Assembly (NCBI RefSeq): GCF_003062295.1
Contig: NZ_PYCN01000006.1
Location: 62,001 to 126,000, forward strand
Source of the DNA: Bradyrhizobium algeriense
Lineage (GTDB): Bacteria; Pseudomonadota; Alphaproteobacteria; Rhizobiales; Xanthobacteraceae
DNA: 64,000 bases
Reading direction: 5' to 3'
The notes under the pieces: model-generated
Seen by the model: only the letters and a program-made list of their open reading frames with translations
What the model was told of the DNA's origin: nothing
The model's database searches: none
Translations under genes and position numbers: made by a program
Shown here: positions 1-9,394 of the stretch, one piece after another
Layout of the letters: each line of letters opens with the position of its first letter
How positions within the stretch are numbered: position 1 is the first letter of the stretch

Positions 1-778
1 CGACATCGTACTGGACCAGCGCCTGCGTATAGATCAGGAACGCGATATTGGTGGTCGCGAGGCCCGGGCCGCCGCCGGTCGTGACAAAGATCTCGGCGAA
101 CACGGTCAGCAGGAAGATCGTTTCGATCAGGATGACTACGGTGATCGGCCGCGCCAGATGCGGCAAAGTGAGATAGATGAAGGTCGAAAGTGCGCTCGCC
201 CCATCCATCTCGGCCGCTTCCTTCTGCTCCTCGTCCTGGGATTGCAGCGCCGTGAGCAGAATGAGGGTGGCGAACGGCAGCCATTGCCAGGCCACGATCA
301 GGATCACCGCGAACAAAGGCACATCGTTGAACCAGTCGATCGGCGTTGCGCCCACTGATGTCGCGACCCAGGCGAACAGTCCGGACACCGGATGCATCAG
401 GAGGTTCTTCCAGACCAGCGCGCTGACGGTCGGCATCACGAAGAACGGCGCGATCACCATCAGGCGGACGATGCTGCGCCCGACCACCTGCTGATCGAGC
501 AGCAGCGCCAGCGGCGTGCCGAGCAGGATGGTGATTGCGAGCACCGATCCGACCAGCACCAGCGTGTTCCGTAGTGCGGTCAGAAAAGCGGGATCGGTGA
601 GAAAATATCGAAAATTCTCCAGCCCGACGAAGCTCCAGGTTTCCGCATCGAGGAGGCTGTAGTGCAACGTCGAGAAGTAGATCGTCATTGCCAGCGGGAC
701 GATCATCCAGATGAACAGCAATGCGACGGCCGGCGTCAGCAGGGCCCTTCCGAGCACCTGGGTTTGCTGCGTTGCCAT
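1..778 (-). CDS. Sugar/polyol ABC transporter permease (MalF/SmoF type), 3' end outside window
   Basis: Inner-membrane permease of a CUT1-type sugar or polyol importer; only its first ~259 residues are in the window and the C-terminus runs off the left edge. It starts MATQQTQVLGRALLTPAVA, followed by hydrophobic segments. The permease EAA loop is visible near the cut end (EAAEMDGASALSTFIYLTLP), which contacts the ATPase. It lies 84 bases downstream of the binding-protein gene on the same strand, so it belongs to the same operon. A second permease and an ATPase would be expected further left. The substrate is inferred from family only (sorbitol/mannitol-like); high confidence in the family, low in the ligand. 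Confidence 0.88.
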   Translation of the reverse strand, partial: MATQQTQVLGRALLTPAVALLFIWMIVPLAMTIYFSTLHYSLLDAETWSFVGLENFRYFLTDPAFLTALRNTLVLVGSVLAITILLGTPLALLLDQQVVGRSIVRLMVIAPFFVMPTVSALVWKNLLMHPVSGLFAWVATSVGATPIDWFNDVPLFAVILIVAWQWLPFATLILLTALQSQDEEQKEAAEMDGASALSTFIYLTLPHLARPITVVILIETIFLLTVFAEIFVTTGGGPGLATTNIAFLIYTQALVQYDV

Positions 779-862
779 CGCCGCCTCCTGTTATCTGGGA
801 ATGGAGATGGGGCTGCCGTCACTGCCCCGGGAGCCTGACGGCAGCCAGAATTGCGTGTCGCG

Positions 863-2176
863 CTACTTGATGTAGCCGGCGCGCTTCATTTCGCGTTCGG
901 TGGCTGTTTGCGCGGCTGCGAGCGCAGCATCCACCGTCGATGACCCGGCCAACGCCGCCGAGAATTGCTGGCCGACGCTAGTTCCGATGCCCTGGAATTC
1001 CGGAATCGCCGCGTACTGCACGCCGACGTAAGGCACCGACTGCACGGTCGGCTTATTCGGATCGGCGGCATCGATCGATGCCAGCGTCAGCCTGGCGAAT
1101 GGCGCAACCTTCAGATATTCCGGATTCTGGTAGAGCGAGGTGCGGGTGCCGGGCGGGACATTGGCCCATCCTTCCTTCGAGGCGACGAGCTTGGTGTAGT
1201 CCTTGCTGGTCGCCCAGGCGATGAACTTCTCGGCGGCTGCGGTCTTCTTCGAGCCCGCAGGGATGGCGAGATTCCACGCCCACAGCCAGTTGGCGTTCTT
1301 GCCGAGCCCCGCATTCGGCGCAAGCGCGAAGCCGACCTTGTCGGCAACCTTGGAATCCTTGGGGTTGGTGACAAAGGACGCAGCCACCGTGGCATCGATC
1401 CACATCCCGCATTTGCCGGAGTTGAACAGCGCGAGGTTTTCATTGAAGCCGTTCGAGCTGGCGCCGGGAGGGCCCGCGGCCTTCATCAGATCGACATAGG
1501 TCGAAAGTGTCTTCTTCCATTCCGGCTTGTCGAATTGCGGCTGCCATTTCTCATCAAACCAGCGGGCGCCGAACGAGTTGGACATCGCGGTCAGGAACGC
1601 CATGTTCTCGCCCCAGCCCGCCTTGCCCCTCAGGCAGATGCCGAAGACGCCGCCGGATTTATCGGTAAGCTTTTTCGCCGCATCGATCACGAAATCCCAG
1701 GTCGGGTTTTCCGGCATGGTCAGGCCGGCCTTCTGGAACAGGTCGGTGCGATACATCACCATCGAACTCTCGCCATAGAACGGCGCGGCGTACAGCTTGC
1801 CCGAAACCGACACGGCATCCCGGATCTTCGGAAGCAGGTCCGCGGCGTCGTAGTCGGGTCCGAGATTGTCAAGCGGAATGAGCCAGTTCTTCTTGGCCCA
1901 GATCGGAACCTCATAGGTGCCGATGGTCAGGACGTCGAACTGTCCTCCCTTGGTCGCGATGTCGGTGGTGACGCGCTGGCGCAGGACGTTCTCTTCGAGT
2001 GTCACCCATTTGACGGTGATGTCAGGATTTTTGGCGGTGAATTCGTTGGTCAGCGCCTGCATCCGAATCATGTCGCCGTTGTTCACGGTGGCGATGGTCA
2101 GGGATGTCTGTGCGACGGAAGGAGCTGCGCCCAACAAGGTAGCCGCGCCCAGCAGGGCGCTGAGGACGTGTTTCAC
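863..2176 (-). CDS. Extracellular solute-binding protein, sugar/polyol ABC transporter
   Basis: Periplasmic binding protein that captures a sugar or polyol for the adjacent permease. 437 residues from a GTG start: AGGGAGG at 2182-2188 sits 5 bases before it, better than any upstream ATG. The N-terminus VKHVLSALLGAATLLGAA ending in AQTS is a signal peptide. The body resembles family 1 binding proteins (SmoE/MalE-like). A 197-base gap separates it from the SorC-type regulator and holds TGAGCATATGCCCA (2197-2210), which shares half-sites with the operon-head palindrome. Ligand unknown; polyol is an inference. Confidence 0.9.
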   Translation of the reverse strand: MKHVLSALLGAATLLGAAPSVAQTSLTIATVNNGDMIRMQALTNEFTAKNPDITVKWVTLEENVLRQRVTTDIATKGGQFDVLTIGTYEVPIWAKKNWLIPLDNLGPDYDAADLLPKIRDAVSVSGKLYAAPFYGESSMVMYRTDLFQKAGLTMPENPTWDFVIDAAKKLTDKSGGVFGICLRGKAGWGENMAFLTAMSNSFGARWFDEKWQPQFDKPEWKKTLSTYVDLMKAAGPPGASSNGFNENLALFNSGKCGMWIDATVAASFVTNPKDSKVADKVGFALAPNAGLGKNANWLWAWNLAIPAGSKKTAAAEKFIAWATSKDYTKLVASKEGWANVPPGTRTSLYQNPEYLKVAPFARLTLASIDAADPNKPTVQSVPYVGVQYAAIPEFQGIGTSVGQQFSAALAGSSTVDAALAAAQTATEREMKRAGYIK

Positions 2177-2373
2177 GATAACCTCCCTTACGGCGTTGAG
2201 CATATGCCCACGCCTTGCATTTATGTTCACACCGAGCCGAAGCGTTGTCAAGGATCGGATCGCGCTTCCGCACCGGACTCGCTGGGCGGCAGGACATGGT
2301 TCAACGGGATCGCATGCCAGGATCGGCTGGCGGGAAACCCGCGCACGCCGAGGCCGAAAGACCGGCCAGTTCG

Positions 2374-3327
2374 CTACGGCTTGAGGATTGCGCCTGCCGT
2401 CGCCTCGTCGGTGATCAACCCGTTGAGAAGCCGCCCCTTCAGCGCCGCCCTGATGGCCGGAACCTTGGCACGACCGACCGCCGCTCCGATGGTCAGGGCC
2501 TCGGCAGGTACCCGCGGCGGAATGCTGGTGAGACGAAGGTTTGTCCCGCCTTTGATGAGGTGCCCCTCCTCGTTGAACGCCCAGCCGGTCAGTTCGCCAA
2601 CGGCGCCCAGCCGCATCATCTCGAGCAGTTCTTCGCGCGAGACGAAACCGTCAACGTGAATTTGCGCCTGCCGATCCATCTGCCCGACCCCGACAAGCCG
2701 CAGGTCGGCCTTGGCGGCGACCGCTCTCACCCTGGCGATCGGATCTATTTTCAGCATCTGGTCGCGCTCGCGCTCGGACGACATCAGAAACGGCAGCGGC
2801 ATCGGATAGTGGCGCGCCTTGGTCCGGTCGGCGAGACGGCCGACAGTGTCGAAGAAGCTGGCCGAGCCGTCGGCCGAAATGTTTCCGACCAGCGATACGA
2901 TCTGGTGGTTCGGACAGTCGATCGGCGACACGCGCTCGACGGCAGCCCGCACCGCTCTGCCGGTGCCAAGCGCCACGATGGTCGGCTTCTCGGTCCGCAA
3001 CGTCGATTCAAGGACGTTGGCGGCGCGCTCGGCAATTCCAGCGGCCGACAGCGGCGCGGCGGGATCGGTCGGCACGACTTCGCAATAAGCGAGATGGAAC
3101 AAATCCTTCAGCCGCGCTGCTAATTCCATGCATGCAGCGATCGGATGCTCCAGGCGGAAAGTGATCAGGCGCTCGGCGAGGCACAGCGAGACGAGGCGCT
3201 GTGCCGACGCGCGCGAAACCTGCAGCATCTTGGCGATTTCGTCCTGGGTGTGACCGGCAATGAAGTAGAGCCAACCGGCCCGTGCGGCTTCGTCCAGACG
3301 CGACTTCTCGTTATCGGATGCTGCCAT
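2374..3327 (-). CDS. SorC/DeoR-family sugar-binding transcriptional regulator
   Basis: DNA-binding regulator expected to sense a phosphorylated sugar or polyol. 317 residues. The N-terminal helix-turn-helix is seen at about residues 20-50 (HTQDEIAKMLQVSRASAQRL), followed by the SorC sugar-binding domain with the phosphate-binding-like segment IVALGTGRAVRAAVERV. It lies 8 bases downstream of the HAD phosphatase gene and upstream of the binding protein, so it probably controls its own operon. The palindrome at 4006-4039 ahead of the HAD gene is the natural operator candidate. Activator versus repressor cannot be told from sequence. Confidence 0.9.
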   Translation of the reverse strand: MAASDNEKSRLDEAARAGWLYFIAGHTQDEIAKMLQVSRASAQRLVSLCLAERLITFRLEHPIAACMELAARLKDLFHLAYCEVVPTDPAAPLSAAGIAERAANVLESTLRTEKPTIVALGTGRAVRAAVERVSPIDCPNHQIVSLVGNISADGSASFFDTVGRLADRTKARHYPMPLPFLMSSERERDQMLKIDPIARVRAVAAKADLRLVGVGQMDRQAQIHVDGFVSREELLEMMRLGAVGELTGWAFNEEGHLIKGGTNLRLTSIPPRVPAEALTIGAAVGRAKVPAIRAALKGRLLNGLITDEATAGAILKP

Positions 3328-3335
3328 CAGACACC

Positions 3336-3992
3336 TTACCGATCCGTCTGCCAGAAATCCGCCATCCGTGCGAATACGCGATCGGCTCCCGCTTCGCGGA
3401 GAATGGCCTTCCCGTCACGCGATTGATAGTGGCTGCCTCCGACAAAGCCCCAAACGGTCATGCCGGCGGCCTTGCCCGCCTTGACGCCGCTGACACTGTC
3501 CTCGATCACAAGGGTGCGACGTGGATCTACCCGCATCTTTTCGGCCGCGTAGAGAAAGAGGTCGGGCGCCGGTTTGCCGTGCTCCACCATCTGGGAGGTA
3601 TAGAGACGCGTGCCGAAATGCGGCGCGAGGCCGGTCAGAGAAAGGGAGAAGGACACCCTATCGACGTCGCTGGACGAGGCGACGCAACGGGGGATTTGCA
3701 AGTCCTCCAGCACCGAGTTCACCCCTTCGACTGGGCAAAGTGACGAGAGAAACGCCGCTCGAACCCCTGCCCTCAGCTCGGCCGAAAATTTCTCGGGGTT
3801 CAAGCGTCCCAACGCTTCATAATGCTGGAAGACCGCCGTCACGCTTCGCCCAAGGAACAGATCAAGTGCCTGATCGATGTCAAGGCTGATGCCGTATCCC
3901 GCCAACGTGTCAGAGAGGCAGCGACAGCTCAGCACCTCGCTGTCGACCAATACGCCGTCGCAGTCGAAAATGATGAGATCGGGCCGGATCAT
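3336..3992 (-). CDS. HAD-superfamily hydrolase, beta-phosphoglucomutase/sugar-phosphatase type
   Basis: Cytoplasmic haloacid-dehalogenase-fold phosphatase or phosphomutase, 218 residues. Motif I FDCDGVLVDSE (residues 9-19) supplies the nucleophile Asp; the helical cap follows. Motif III Lys and motif IV are in HGKPAPDLFLYAAEKM and LVIEDSVSGVKAG. Being first in a sugar/polyol ABC operon suggests it acts on the imported compound after phosphorylation. The substrate is not deducible. The start codon ATG at 3992 has a weak ribosome-binding site, but the protein begins just before motif I as usual for the family. Confidence 0.88.
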   Translation of the reverse strand: MIRPDLIIFDCDGVLVDSEVLSCRCLSDTLAGYGISLDIDQALDLFLGRSVTAVFQHYEALGRLNPEKFSAELRAGVRAAFLSSLCPVEGVNSVLEDLQIPRCVASSSDVDRVSFSLSLTGLAPHFGTRLYTSQMVEHGKPAPDLFLYAAEKMRVDPRRTLVIEDSVSGVKAGKAAGMTVWGFVGGSHYQSRDGKAILREAGADRVFARMADFWQTDR

Positions 3993-4005
3993 CGTAAATT
4001 TCTCA

Positions 4006-4039
4006 TGCCCAATATGAGCATAAACTCATAAAATGGGCA
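4006..4039. promoter_or_regulatory. Nested palindrome, candidate SorC operator
   Basis: Two nested inverted repeats: TGCCCA (4006-4011) pairs with TGGGCA (4034-4039), and TATGAG (4013-4018) pairs with CTCATA (4025-4030). The element ends 14 bases before the HAD-hydrolase start codon, at the head of the operon that encodes a SorC-family regulator. Related half-sites (TGAGCAT, TGCCCA) recur at 2197-2210 before the binding-protein gene. Function is inferred from position and symmetry. Confidence 0.55.
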
Positions 4040-4349
4040 ATAACCCGCCCCTCTCCGCGAATGGGGCATCCCGCCTGGCCGGTCTGAGATTCCCGTGCAC
4101 TACCCGGAGCACGGCTCAGTCCGCCAGCCGGGATCCCGGTCGACGAGCGATTATGGGTCCTGTTGTGTGTACCGAAAACTCAAGCACAGGCGTAGTGGTG
4201 GTGAAGTCCACCAAGGATGGCGCGTGAACGAATGATGCCGGTGCGCTGTACCGAGCGGGAGACTGGTGCATCCTTGCTCAAAGACCAATGCGTTCTGACG
4301 CCGTCATAGCAGTCCGCATGGGAATCGCAGGATTCGGCGCAGATGCACC
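4040..4349. other. Intergenic, no gene recognised
   Basis: About 310 bases between the sugar operon head and the convergent end of the 4350-4781 gene. No convincing ORF, RNA or repeat was seen beyond the palindrome at its left end. Confidence 0.5.
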
Positions 4350-4781
4350 TCACAAATTGTTCTGCAGATATTCGAACACGTAGTCGGCGTCGTTGCTCGA
4401 ATTGAAATTGACCTCGTAGTCGATCGTGCCATCCTTGAGCACAACCGTGCGCTGCGGTCCAAAACGACAAGTCAGGCTTTTGATCTTCTGTTTGACGGCT
4501 TCCTTGCCGGCCTGGGAGTCACAGACGCGCCGCATGGCCTCGAGAGCTGCGCCGCAGTAACTGTATACGCTGTAGGTCTTCCGATCTTCCGGCGTCGGCG
4601 GCTTCAACCAGTCAAACTTCGCCGTGAGACTGTTGCCGCACCGCTCGTTGGTGGAGGTGACCTCTCCCGCGAGATACTTTTCCTGGTCCGCGAAATACTC
4701 CTTGTCCTTGAGCGATTGCGCAAGCGCGACCGAGGAGCAGATCGAGAGCGCGACGACGGCGACACCGACACGGATATTCAT
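4350..4781 (-). CDS. Small secreted hypothetical protein
   Basis: 143-residue protein with a clear signal peptide (MNIRVGVAVVALSICSSVALAQ). GGAG lies 9 bases upstream of the ATG, which is preferred over an upstream TTG. The mature part contains four cysteines (CGNS, YCGAA, RRVCDS, TCRFG), so two disulfides are possible in the periplasm. It ends NDADYVFEYLQNNL. No family recognised. It is single and convergent with nothing obvious; neighbours give no functional clue. Confidence 0.75.
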   Translation of the reverse strand: MNIRVGVAVVALSICSSVALAQSLKDKEYFADQEKYLAGEVTSTNERCGNSLTAKFDWLKPPTPEDRKTYSVYSYCGAALEAMRRVCDSQAGKEAVKQKIKSLTCRFGPQRTVVLKDGTIDYEVNFNSSNDADYVFEYLQNNL

Positions 4782-5076
4782 AGCGGATAACTCCAATTTA
4801 GATGTTCATGCGCGCATCCCGTGCGGGCACGGCGTCCGGCCACTGCGACGGACCCAGGGATAGACGGACAGCGGCGGTGATTTTCCCGCGTCATCGCAGC
4901 ACCGTGTCATCGCAGCACCCGGAGCGGTGCATCTTGATTGAAGCATTTTGAATCATGAATGCGCCGCGTTCAACGTAGGCATCGGCCGCAAAAACTCCGT
5001 ATTTGTTTCTCATCTCTCGCTGCGCTCATCAGCGGTACCGCATCCCGCGGATTGTCGTGATGCTGTGAGGTCTGCC

Positions 5077-5817
5077 ATGTCCGGACGTTTCCGAGCGGCC
5101 GTCGTCGGCGCCGCCCTCGCATTGATCGCCGGCCATATCGTCGGCCATGGCGCCCTCGCCGCGGAGAGGGGCCCGCGGCTTCGCATCGGGCATTACAGCA
5201 CCGGCAGCGGATTGATCGGCTTTGTGATCGACCGCATGGGAACGCCGATCAAGCTGCGCTTCGACGGCACCGCCGAAATCCTGGCCTTGACTGCCGAGCC
5301 GGCTCCTTACGAATCGATGACGCTCAAGCGCGACGACGGCGTCTCGGTCCTTCGGATCTACGAAACGGGCCGCGTCCTTGTATTCAGCGACAAATTGTCG
5401 GGCGGTTCGGCTGACGCGTATCACGACCAGGAAGCCGAGCCACTCGTCGTCAAGAACGCAACGAAAGAGCAGGCCGAGACCGAGGCCGAGTCGCTCGGGC
5501 GCAGGCTTGGGCGCGCCGGCGCCCCGGCGCTCAAAATCTCGCTCGATGCACCGCGCCTTTCCGCTGACTCCGCCGCGTGGTCCGGCATGGCAGACGCCAT
5601 CGCCGTCACAGGAACGGCCCTGGCCGAGATGCTCACCTCACCGATCGCACGCGAGATCATCGCTGCGAAACTGCAGCGCGTCGTCATCCGCGACGCCGAC
5701 CAGGTCGACGTCAGGCTGGCGGGCGACACCCTGATCGTGGAGGTCGAAGCCAGGGAGGCGATCACAGGCCGGCCGTCCTCGGCGCGCCTCAAGTCTGCGA
5801 TCGGTGACCTTCTGTAG
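5077..5817 (+). CDS. Secreted hypothetical protein
   Basis: 246 residues. The start MSGRFRAAVVGAALALIAGH with GTGAGG 6 bases upstream is chosen over an in-frame ATG at 4948, because it places a signal peptide at the N-terminus ending near ALAAERG. The mature part has a short beta-rich region (GSGLIGFVIDRMGTPIKLRFDGT) followed by a charged, helical C-terminal half. Codon use is normal high-GC. No known domain recognised. It is probably periplasmic. Confidence 0.75.
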   Translation: MSGRFRAAVVGAALALIAGHIVGHGALAAERGPRLRIGHYSTGSGLIGFVIDRMGTPIKLRFDGTAEILALTAEPAPYESMTLKRDDGVSVLRIYETGRVLVFSDKLSGGSADAYHDQEAEPLVVKNATKEQAETEAESLGRRLGRAGAPALKISLDAPRLSADSAAWSGMADAIAVTGTALAEMLTSPIAREIIAAKLQRVVIRDADQVDVRLAGDTLIVEVEAREAITGRPSSARLKSAIGDLL

Positions 5818-5974
5818 CTGGATCGATACCCCGGGACACGAATTTACAGCAGCCGGCGCGGAGAAAAATGCCCACCGGTCCGTCTCTCTATCTTGATGTG
5901 GTGGCGACGGCCGCGGGCCGTCTCGAAATGTCACCGCAATATGTTGCATTGTTGTCAAGAAAGAGAGGAATCCA

Positions 5975-6406
5975 ATGTCGGGTCTTATAACTGGGCTGGT
6001 TTTGCTCGCGCTCGGCGCCCTGGCGGCCGCTTCGAGCATCGTTGCGAGGCGTCCGGACGCGAAGGCGTATATCGAACTGATGGTACCTTACCAGGGATGG
6101 TTCGGATTCATAACCTGCCTGTGGGGCGCCTGGACCATCATCAATGCGATCATCAACCTGAACTGGTTCGGCTACGTGCCGGTCTGGTGGCTGACCTACC
6201 TCGCGACCGGCGTGCTAATTGCATCGCTCGGCCTGCTGCTCGGCTATGCGTTGCTGACGAAGTTCATTTTCAGCCACAACGCTCAAGCGGCTCAGCGTGG
6301 CGAGCAGATTCGCGCTGCCATTGTCCCCTATCAGACCGTGCTCGGTTATGCCGCGATCGTCCTCGGCCTATGGACGATCGTCGCTACGTTTCTCTATCGT
6401 ATCTAG
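5975..6406 (+). CDS. Small four-helix membrane protein, hypothetical
   Basis: 143 residues with four hydrophobic helices: about residues 3-22, 40-58, 65-90 and 118-140. AGAGAGGA lies 7 bases upstream of the ATG. It starts MSGLITGLVLLALGALAAAS and ends YAAIVLGLWTIVATFLYRI. It is widely similar in style to small inner-membrane proteins of Bradyrhizobium; no function can be assigned. It is followed by a repeat element at 6407. Confidence 0.8.
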   Translation: MSGLITGLVLLALGALAAASSIVARRPDAKAYIELMVPYQGWFGFITCLWGAWTIINAIINLNWFGYVPVWWLTYLATGVLIASLGLLLGYALLTKFIFSHNAQAAQRGEQIRAAIVPYQTVLGYAAIVLGLWTIVATFLYRI

Positions 6407-6535
6407 GGCATGGTCCGGAAAATCACGCCCATCGGGCCACGACCCGATGGGAGCACCGATTTTCCCGAAAAGTTCATACTCAACAAAAAGCTAAAGCGCG
6501 ATGACGCTTCATCTTGAACGCATCGCGCCCCCCAG
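6407..6535. repeat. Dispersed GCATGATC-type repeat, diverged copy
   Basis: Diverged copy of the element seen cleanly at 27017-27065 and 59783-59831. It opens GGCATGGTCCGGAAAA and ends with the AAAGCTAAAGCGCGATGACG tail typical of this family, with an internal hairpin ATCGGGCC/GGCCACGACCCGAT-like. It sits just after a gene stop. The rest of the gap up to 6868 shows no gene I can support. Confidence 0.6.
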
Positions 6536-6868
6536 CAGGTTGCTGAAAAGTCATCTTGGGCGTGACGAAATCCCGTGGCGAACGAACCGGAGTATGCTCC
6601 AGGATTGTCTTGCCTGCCGCCGGCGCGTCTCGATCGTCATCGGCAATCTGGACTATTTTCATTATTTGCCGGCCCCGATCATCGTCGTCGGCTACCCGCC
6701 CATGATGAAGTTCGCAGCCAACCTGCCGACCCACAGCATGCACATCACCCGGCCACAGAGCTGACAAACAATGAGTTGACGGGTAATGGCGCTCACCCGC
6801 CGAACAGTTTGGCCAACCGGGTGAGACAGCCGCTCCATGAGCCCGCTAGAGCAACGACGAGAGCATCC

Positions 6869-8494
6869 ATGTTGAAAACAAACTGGTGCCTGGCGATTCT
6901 CGCGCTGAGCCTCGCGATAGGCTTCGCCACGACCGCACGCGCGGAGAAGCGCGTCGCCCTGCTGGTCGGCAATAACGCCTATGAGAACATTCCACGGCTT
7001 CAGACCGCCGCCAACGACGCGCGCGCGGTCGGCACCGCCCTGCGCCGGCTCGGCTTCTCGGTGATGGTCGTCGAGAACCAGCCGCGCCGTGCCATGAGCG
7101 AGGCCATGCTCGCTTTCGACAAGATGATCCAGCCGGGCGACATCGCGCTGTTCTTCTTCGCTGGACACGGCTTCGAGATCCGCGGCCAGAACTACCTGTT
7201 GCCGACAGACATCCCGGAGGTCCGCGAAGGACAGGAAGAGCTGATCCGCGATTCCGCGTTTCCGGCCGACCGGATCATCGACCGGCTGCAGGCGCGCGGC
7301 GCCCGCACGACGGTGCTCATGCTCGACGCCTGCCGTAACAATCCGTTCGAACGGCCGGGCGGGCGCGGGCTCAGGGGCAGCGGCGGGCTCGCCGCGATGA
7401 CGCCTGCCGAGGGCGTATTCATCATGTTCTCCGCCGGCGCCAAGCAGACCGCGCTCGACCGGCTGTCCAGCACCGAGCGCGCCTCGAACTCCGTGTTCAC
7501 GCGAAACCTCGTCCGCCGGCTGGCGGAGCCAGACCTGACGCTGGTGCAGATTGCCAAGCGCTTGCAAATCGAGGTTCGGCAGTTGGCAGCGAGCGTCGGC
7601 CTCGAGCAAACGCCGGCCTACTACGACCAGGTCGTCGGCGAGATCGTACTTAACTCAAGCGGACGCACCACGCCCGCCGACCCACCGCCACCACAAACCG
7701 CGGCCCTGCTATCCGAGGTCGACAAGCGCGCCGCCGAGGCCGTGCCGGCTCCTTCGGCCGATCCTGTGATCGCCGAGCTCGACGCGCTGGCGGCCGCGAA
7801 GAGCTGGAGCGAGCTCCGCGGCCACCTGACAACGGTGAGGCCGACGGCGCGCGACGCACACTGGGCTACGTTGGCCGAACAAGCCGCGATCGGCGAATTA
7901 ACTCCACTTGCAACGTCGCCGCATTCGTTTGGCGATCGGCTTGCGGCGCTCGAGCGCTATGCCACGACCTTTCCGATCCTGAACGACAACCCGAAATTTC
8001 TGGCTCTGCGCGCGTCGATCGGCCTGTCCGCGTTCGGCGACTGCCTTGAGCAGACTTACGGGGCGGCCGATTGCCGCCGGGGACTGGAGAGCTTCGTGCG
8101 CACAACGCCCAAGAGCGTCGGTACGGCGCGCGCCGACCTCGCGCGTGACGCCGCCCGTCTCGTCGGACGCAAGCTCAACCGCTCGGCCGCCGCGCCGTTT
8201 TTCGCCATCGCGATCGAGGCGCCGGCCGAAACAAATGCGGCAGTCTGTACGGATCCAGATCTCACGGACGCCGTCATTGCCGCGCTCAGCCGGCCTCCCG
8301 ACTGGGATGAAGCCAAGGCGTCGAAGGCGCTCACGGAAGCCTGCTGGAGCACACTCGGCCCTGCGGTCGTGGCGCAGGTCGCCCGCGAGACTGGCGACAG
8401 CTACTACCTTGGCAATGCCTGCCCGACACTGCTGCAGCGCGACGCTTTAACGGGACTGCGCGCGGCCCGCTGCCGGGAGATCAAATCGCGATAG
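6869..8494 (+). CDS. Secreted caspase-family (peptidase C14) protein
   Basis: 541 residues. MLKTNWCLAILALSLAIGFA ending TTARAEK is a signal peptide, so the domain acts in the periplasm or outside. The caspase-like p20 domain spans about residues 27-245. The catalytic dyad is in place: His100 (FFFAGHG) and Cys155 (MLDACRNNPF). The C-terminal ~290 residues are a helical, Ala-rich region with several cysteines and no recognised domain, possibly a substrate- or partner-binding part. The start at 6869 is preferred over ATG 6575 because it creates the signal peptide. Substrate unknown. Confidence 0.88.
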   Translation: MLKTNWCLAILALSLAIGFATTARAEKRVALLVGNNAYENIPRLQTAANDARAVGTALRRLGFSVMVVENQPRRAMSEAMLAFDKMIQPGDIALFFFAGHGFEIRGQNYLLPTDIPEVREGQEELIRDSAFPADRIIDRLQARGARTTVLMLDACRNNPFERPGGRGLRGSGGLAAMTPAEGVFIMFSAGAKQTALDRLSSTERASNSVFTRNLVRRLAEPDLTLVQIAKRLQIEVRQLAASVGLEQTPAYYDQVVGEIVLNSSGRTTPADPPPPQTAALLSEVDKRAAEAVPAPSADPVIAELDALAAAKSWSELRGHLTTVRPTARDAHWATLAEQAAIGELTPLATSPHSFGDRLAALERYATTFPILNDNPKFLALRASIGLSAFGDCLEQTYGAADCRRGLESFVRTTPKSVGTARADLARDAARLVGRKLNRSAAAPFFAIAIEAPAETNAAVCTDPDLTDAVIAALSRPPDWDEAKASKALTEACWSTLGPAVVAQVARETGDSYYLGNACPTLLQRDALTGLRAARCREIKSR

Positions 8495-8554
8495 GCGAGG
8501 TAATCGCATCGCTTTCGAGACCTTCACGACAAGCAGCGGTCTCATCTTGAACCT

Positions 8555-8690
8555 GGAGCGCGATGAGTTCAGGAAACATCGCCATCGGCGCTTGTTTGAT
8601 CTTTTCGGAAAGCCAGATCATGCTCTGGCTCTTTGCTTAAGCATGATCTCCGCGCAAACGCGTCGCCTTTGTTAGGCTCAAGGGAAAACC
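8555..8690. repeat. Dispersed GCATGATC-type repeat, diverged copy
   Basis: Contains GATCTTTTCGGAAAGCC, AGATCATGCTC and AAGCATGATCTCCGCGCAAACGCG pieces, all elements of the same intergenic family found at 6407, 27017 and 59730. The copy is rearranged. The surrounding gap (8495-8834) holds nothing else I can recognise. Confidence 0.55.
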
Positions 8691-8834
8691 GCTGTTCCAC
8701 CATCGGCCCGAGGGCATGTTTCTCCGGATCACGCTCTGGCAGGGTGAACTCCAGGTTCTTCGCCTGGACGCGCCGTACTCAGAAGGCTGGGGCGATCAGA
8801 TGAGCACCCCAGCCTTCCTGCCAGCGCGGCTACA

Positions 8835-9191
8835 TCAGAACGAGCAGCCGAAGCTTTGCAGCGAGGTCTTGATCGCGTCCATCGTCTGCTTACACGTCCC
8901 TTCCATGGTTGACTTCGCTGATGGACTCTTGGCCATATCAACCCACATCTTGCGCGTCTGGTCGAGCTGTGCCTTGTAGGTCGCGCGTTGCGCCTCCGGA
9001 AGTTTCGACGTAACGCAACTATCATATTTTTGCAGAAAGTCGTCGCAAGCGGCGATGCCGGTGCTCTGCGCACGTGCAGGCCCGGCTACGGCAATCGCGA
9101 GCAAAGCGGCACCTGCCAAATGCAAGAGCAGCAACGCTCTGTGCATGCTCAAGCGTGATCCGATCGCAGCCTTCGTCGTTGTATAACGCAT
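8835..9191 (-). CDS. Small secreted four-cysteine protein, hypothetical
   Basis: 118 residues. The start at 9191 is supported by GGAG 9 bases upstream. The signal peptide ends near GPARAQS. The mature part is helical and has a CX9C spacing (CDDFLQKYDSC) and a CX15C pair near the C-terminus, suggesting a disulfide-stapled helical hairpin in the periplasm. No family recognised with confidence. A single gene facing the anti-sigma gene's end. Confidence 0.72.
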   Translation of the reverse strand: MRYTTTKAAIGSRLSMHRALLLLHLAGAALLAIAVAGPARAQSTGIAACDDFLQKYDSCVTSKLPEAQRATYKAQLDQTRKMWVDMAKSPSAKSTMEGTCKQTMDAIKTSLQSFGCSF

Positions 9192-9394
9192 TATCTCTTG
9201 CTCCTTTGTTGGATGACAACATTGGAGCAGACGGACAGGCTCTCATTTTTGGTCTGTCGCCAGCCATCGCGATGTCTCGTTAGGCCCATCCTCGTGATGG
9301 AGCACAACGCACCTCCCGCCACCGAGATGTGGCCCGGACGACTTAAGCGTCGAGTTCAGGTCAGTTCGGTCCTGCGGAAGCGGGGCGCTCATGC

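Noticed and set aside
965..2659. 564-codon open frame on the plus strand
   Set aside because: Antisense to the binding-protein and SorC genes; caused by high GC. The protein is Arg/Gly/Asp-rich with no domain.
6480..6767. 95-codon minus-strand frame in the gap before the caspase gene
   Set aside because: Overlaps a repeat element, no ribosome-binding site and no coding character.
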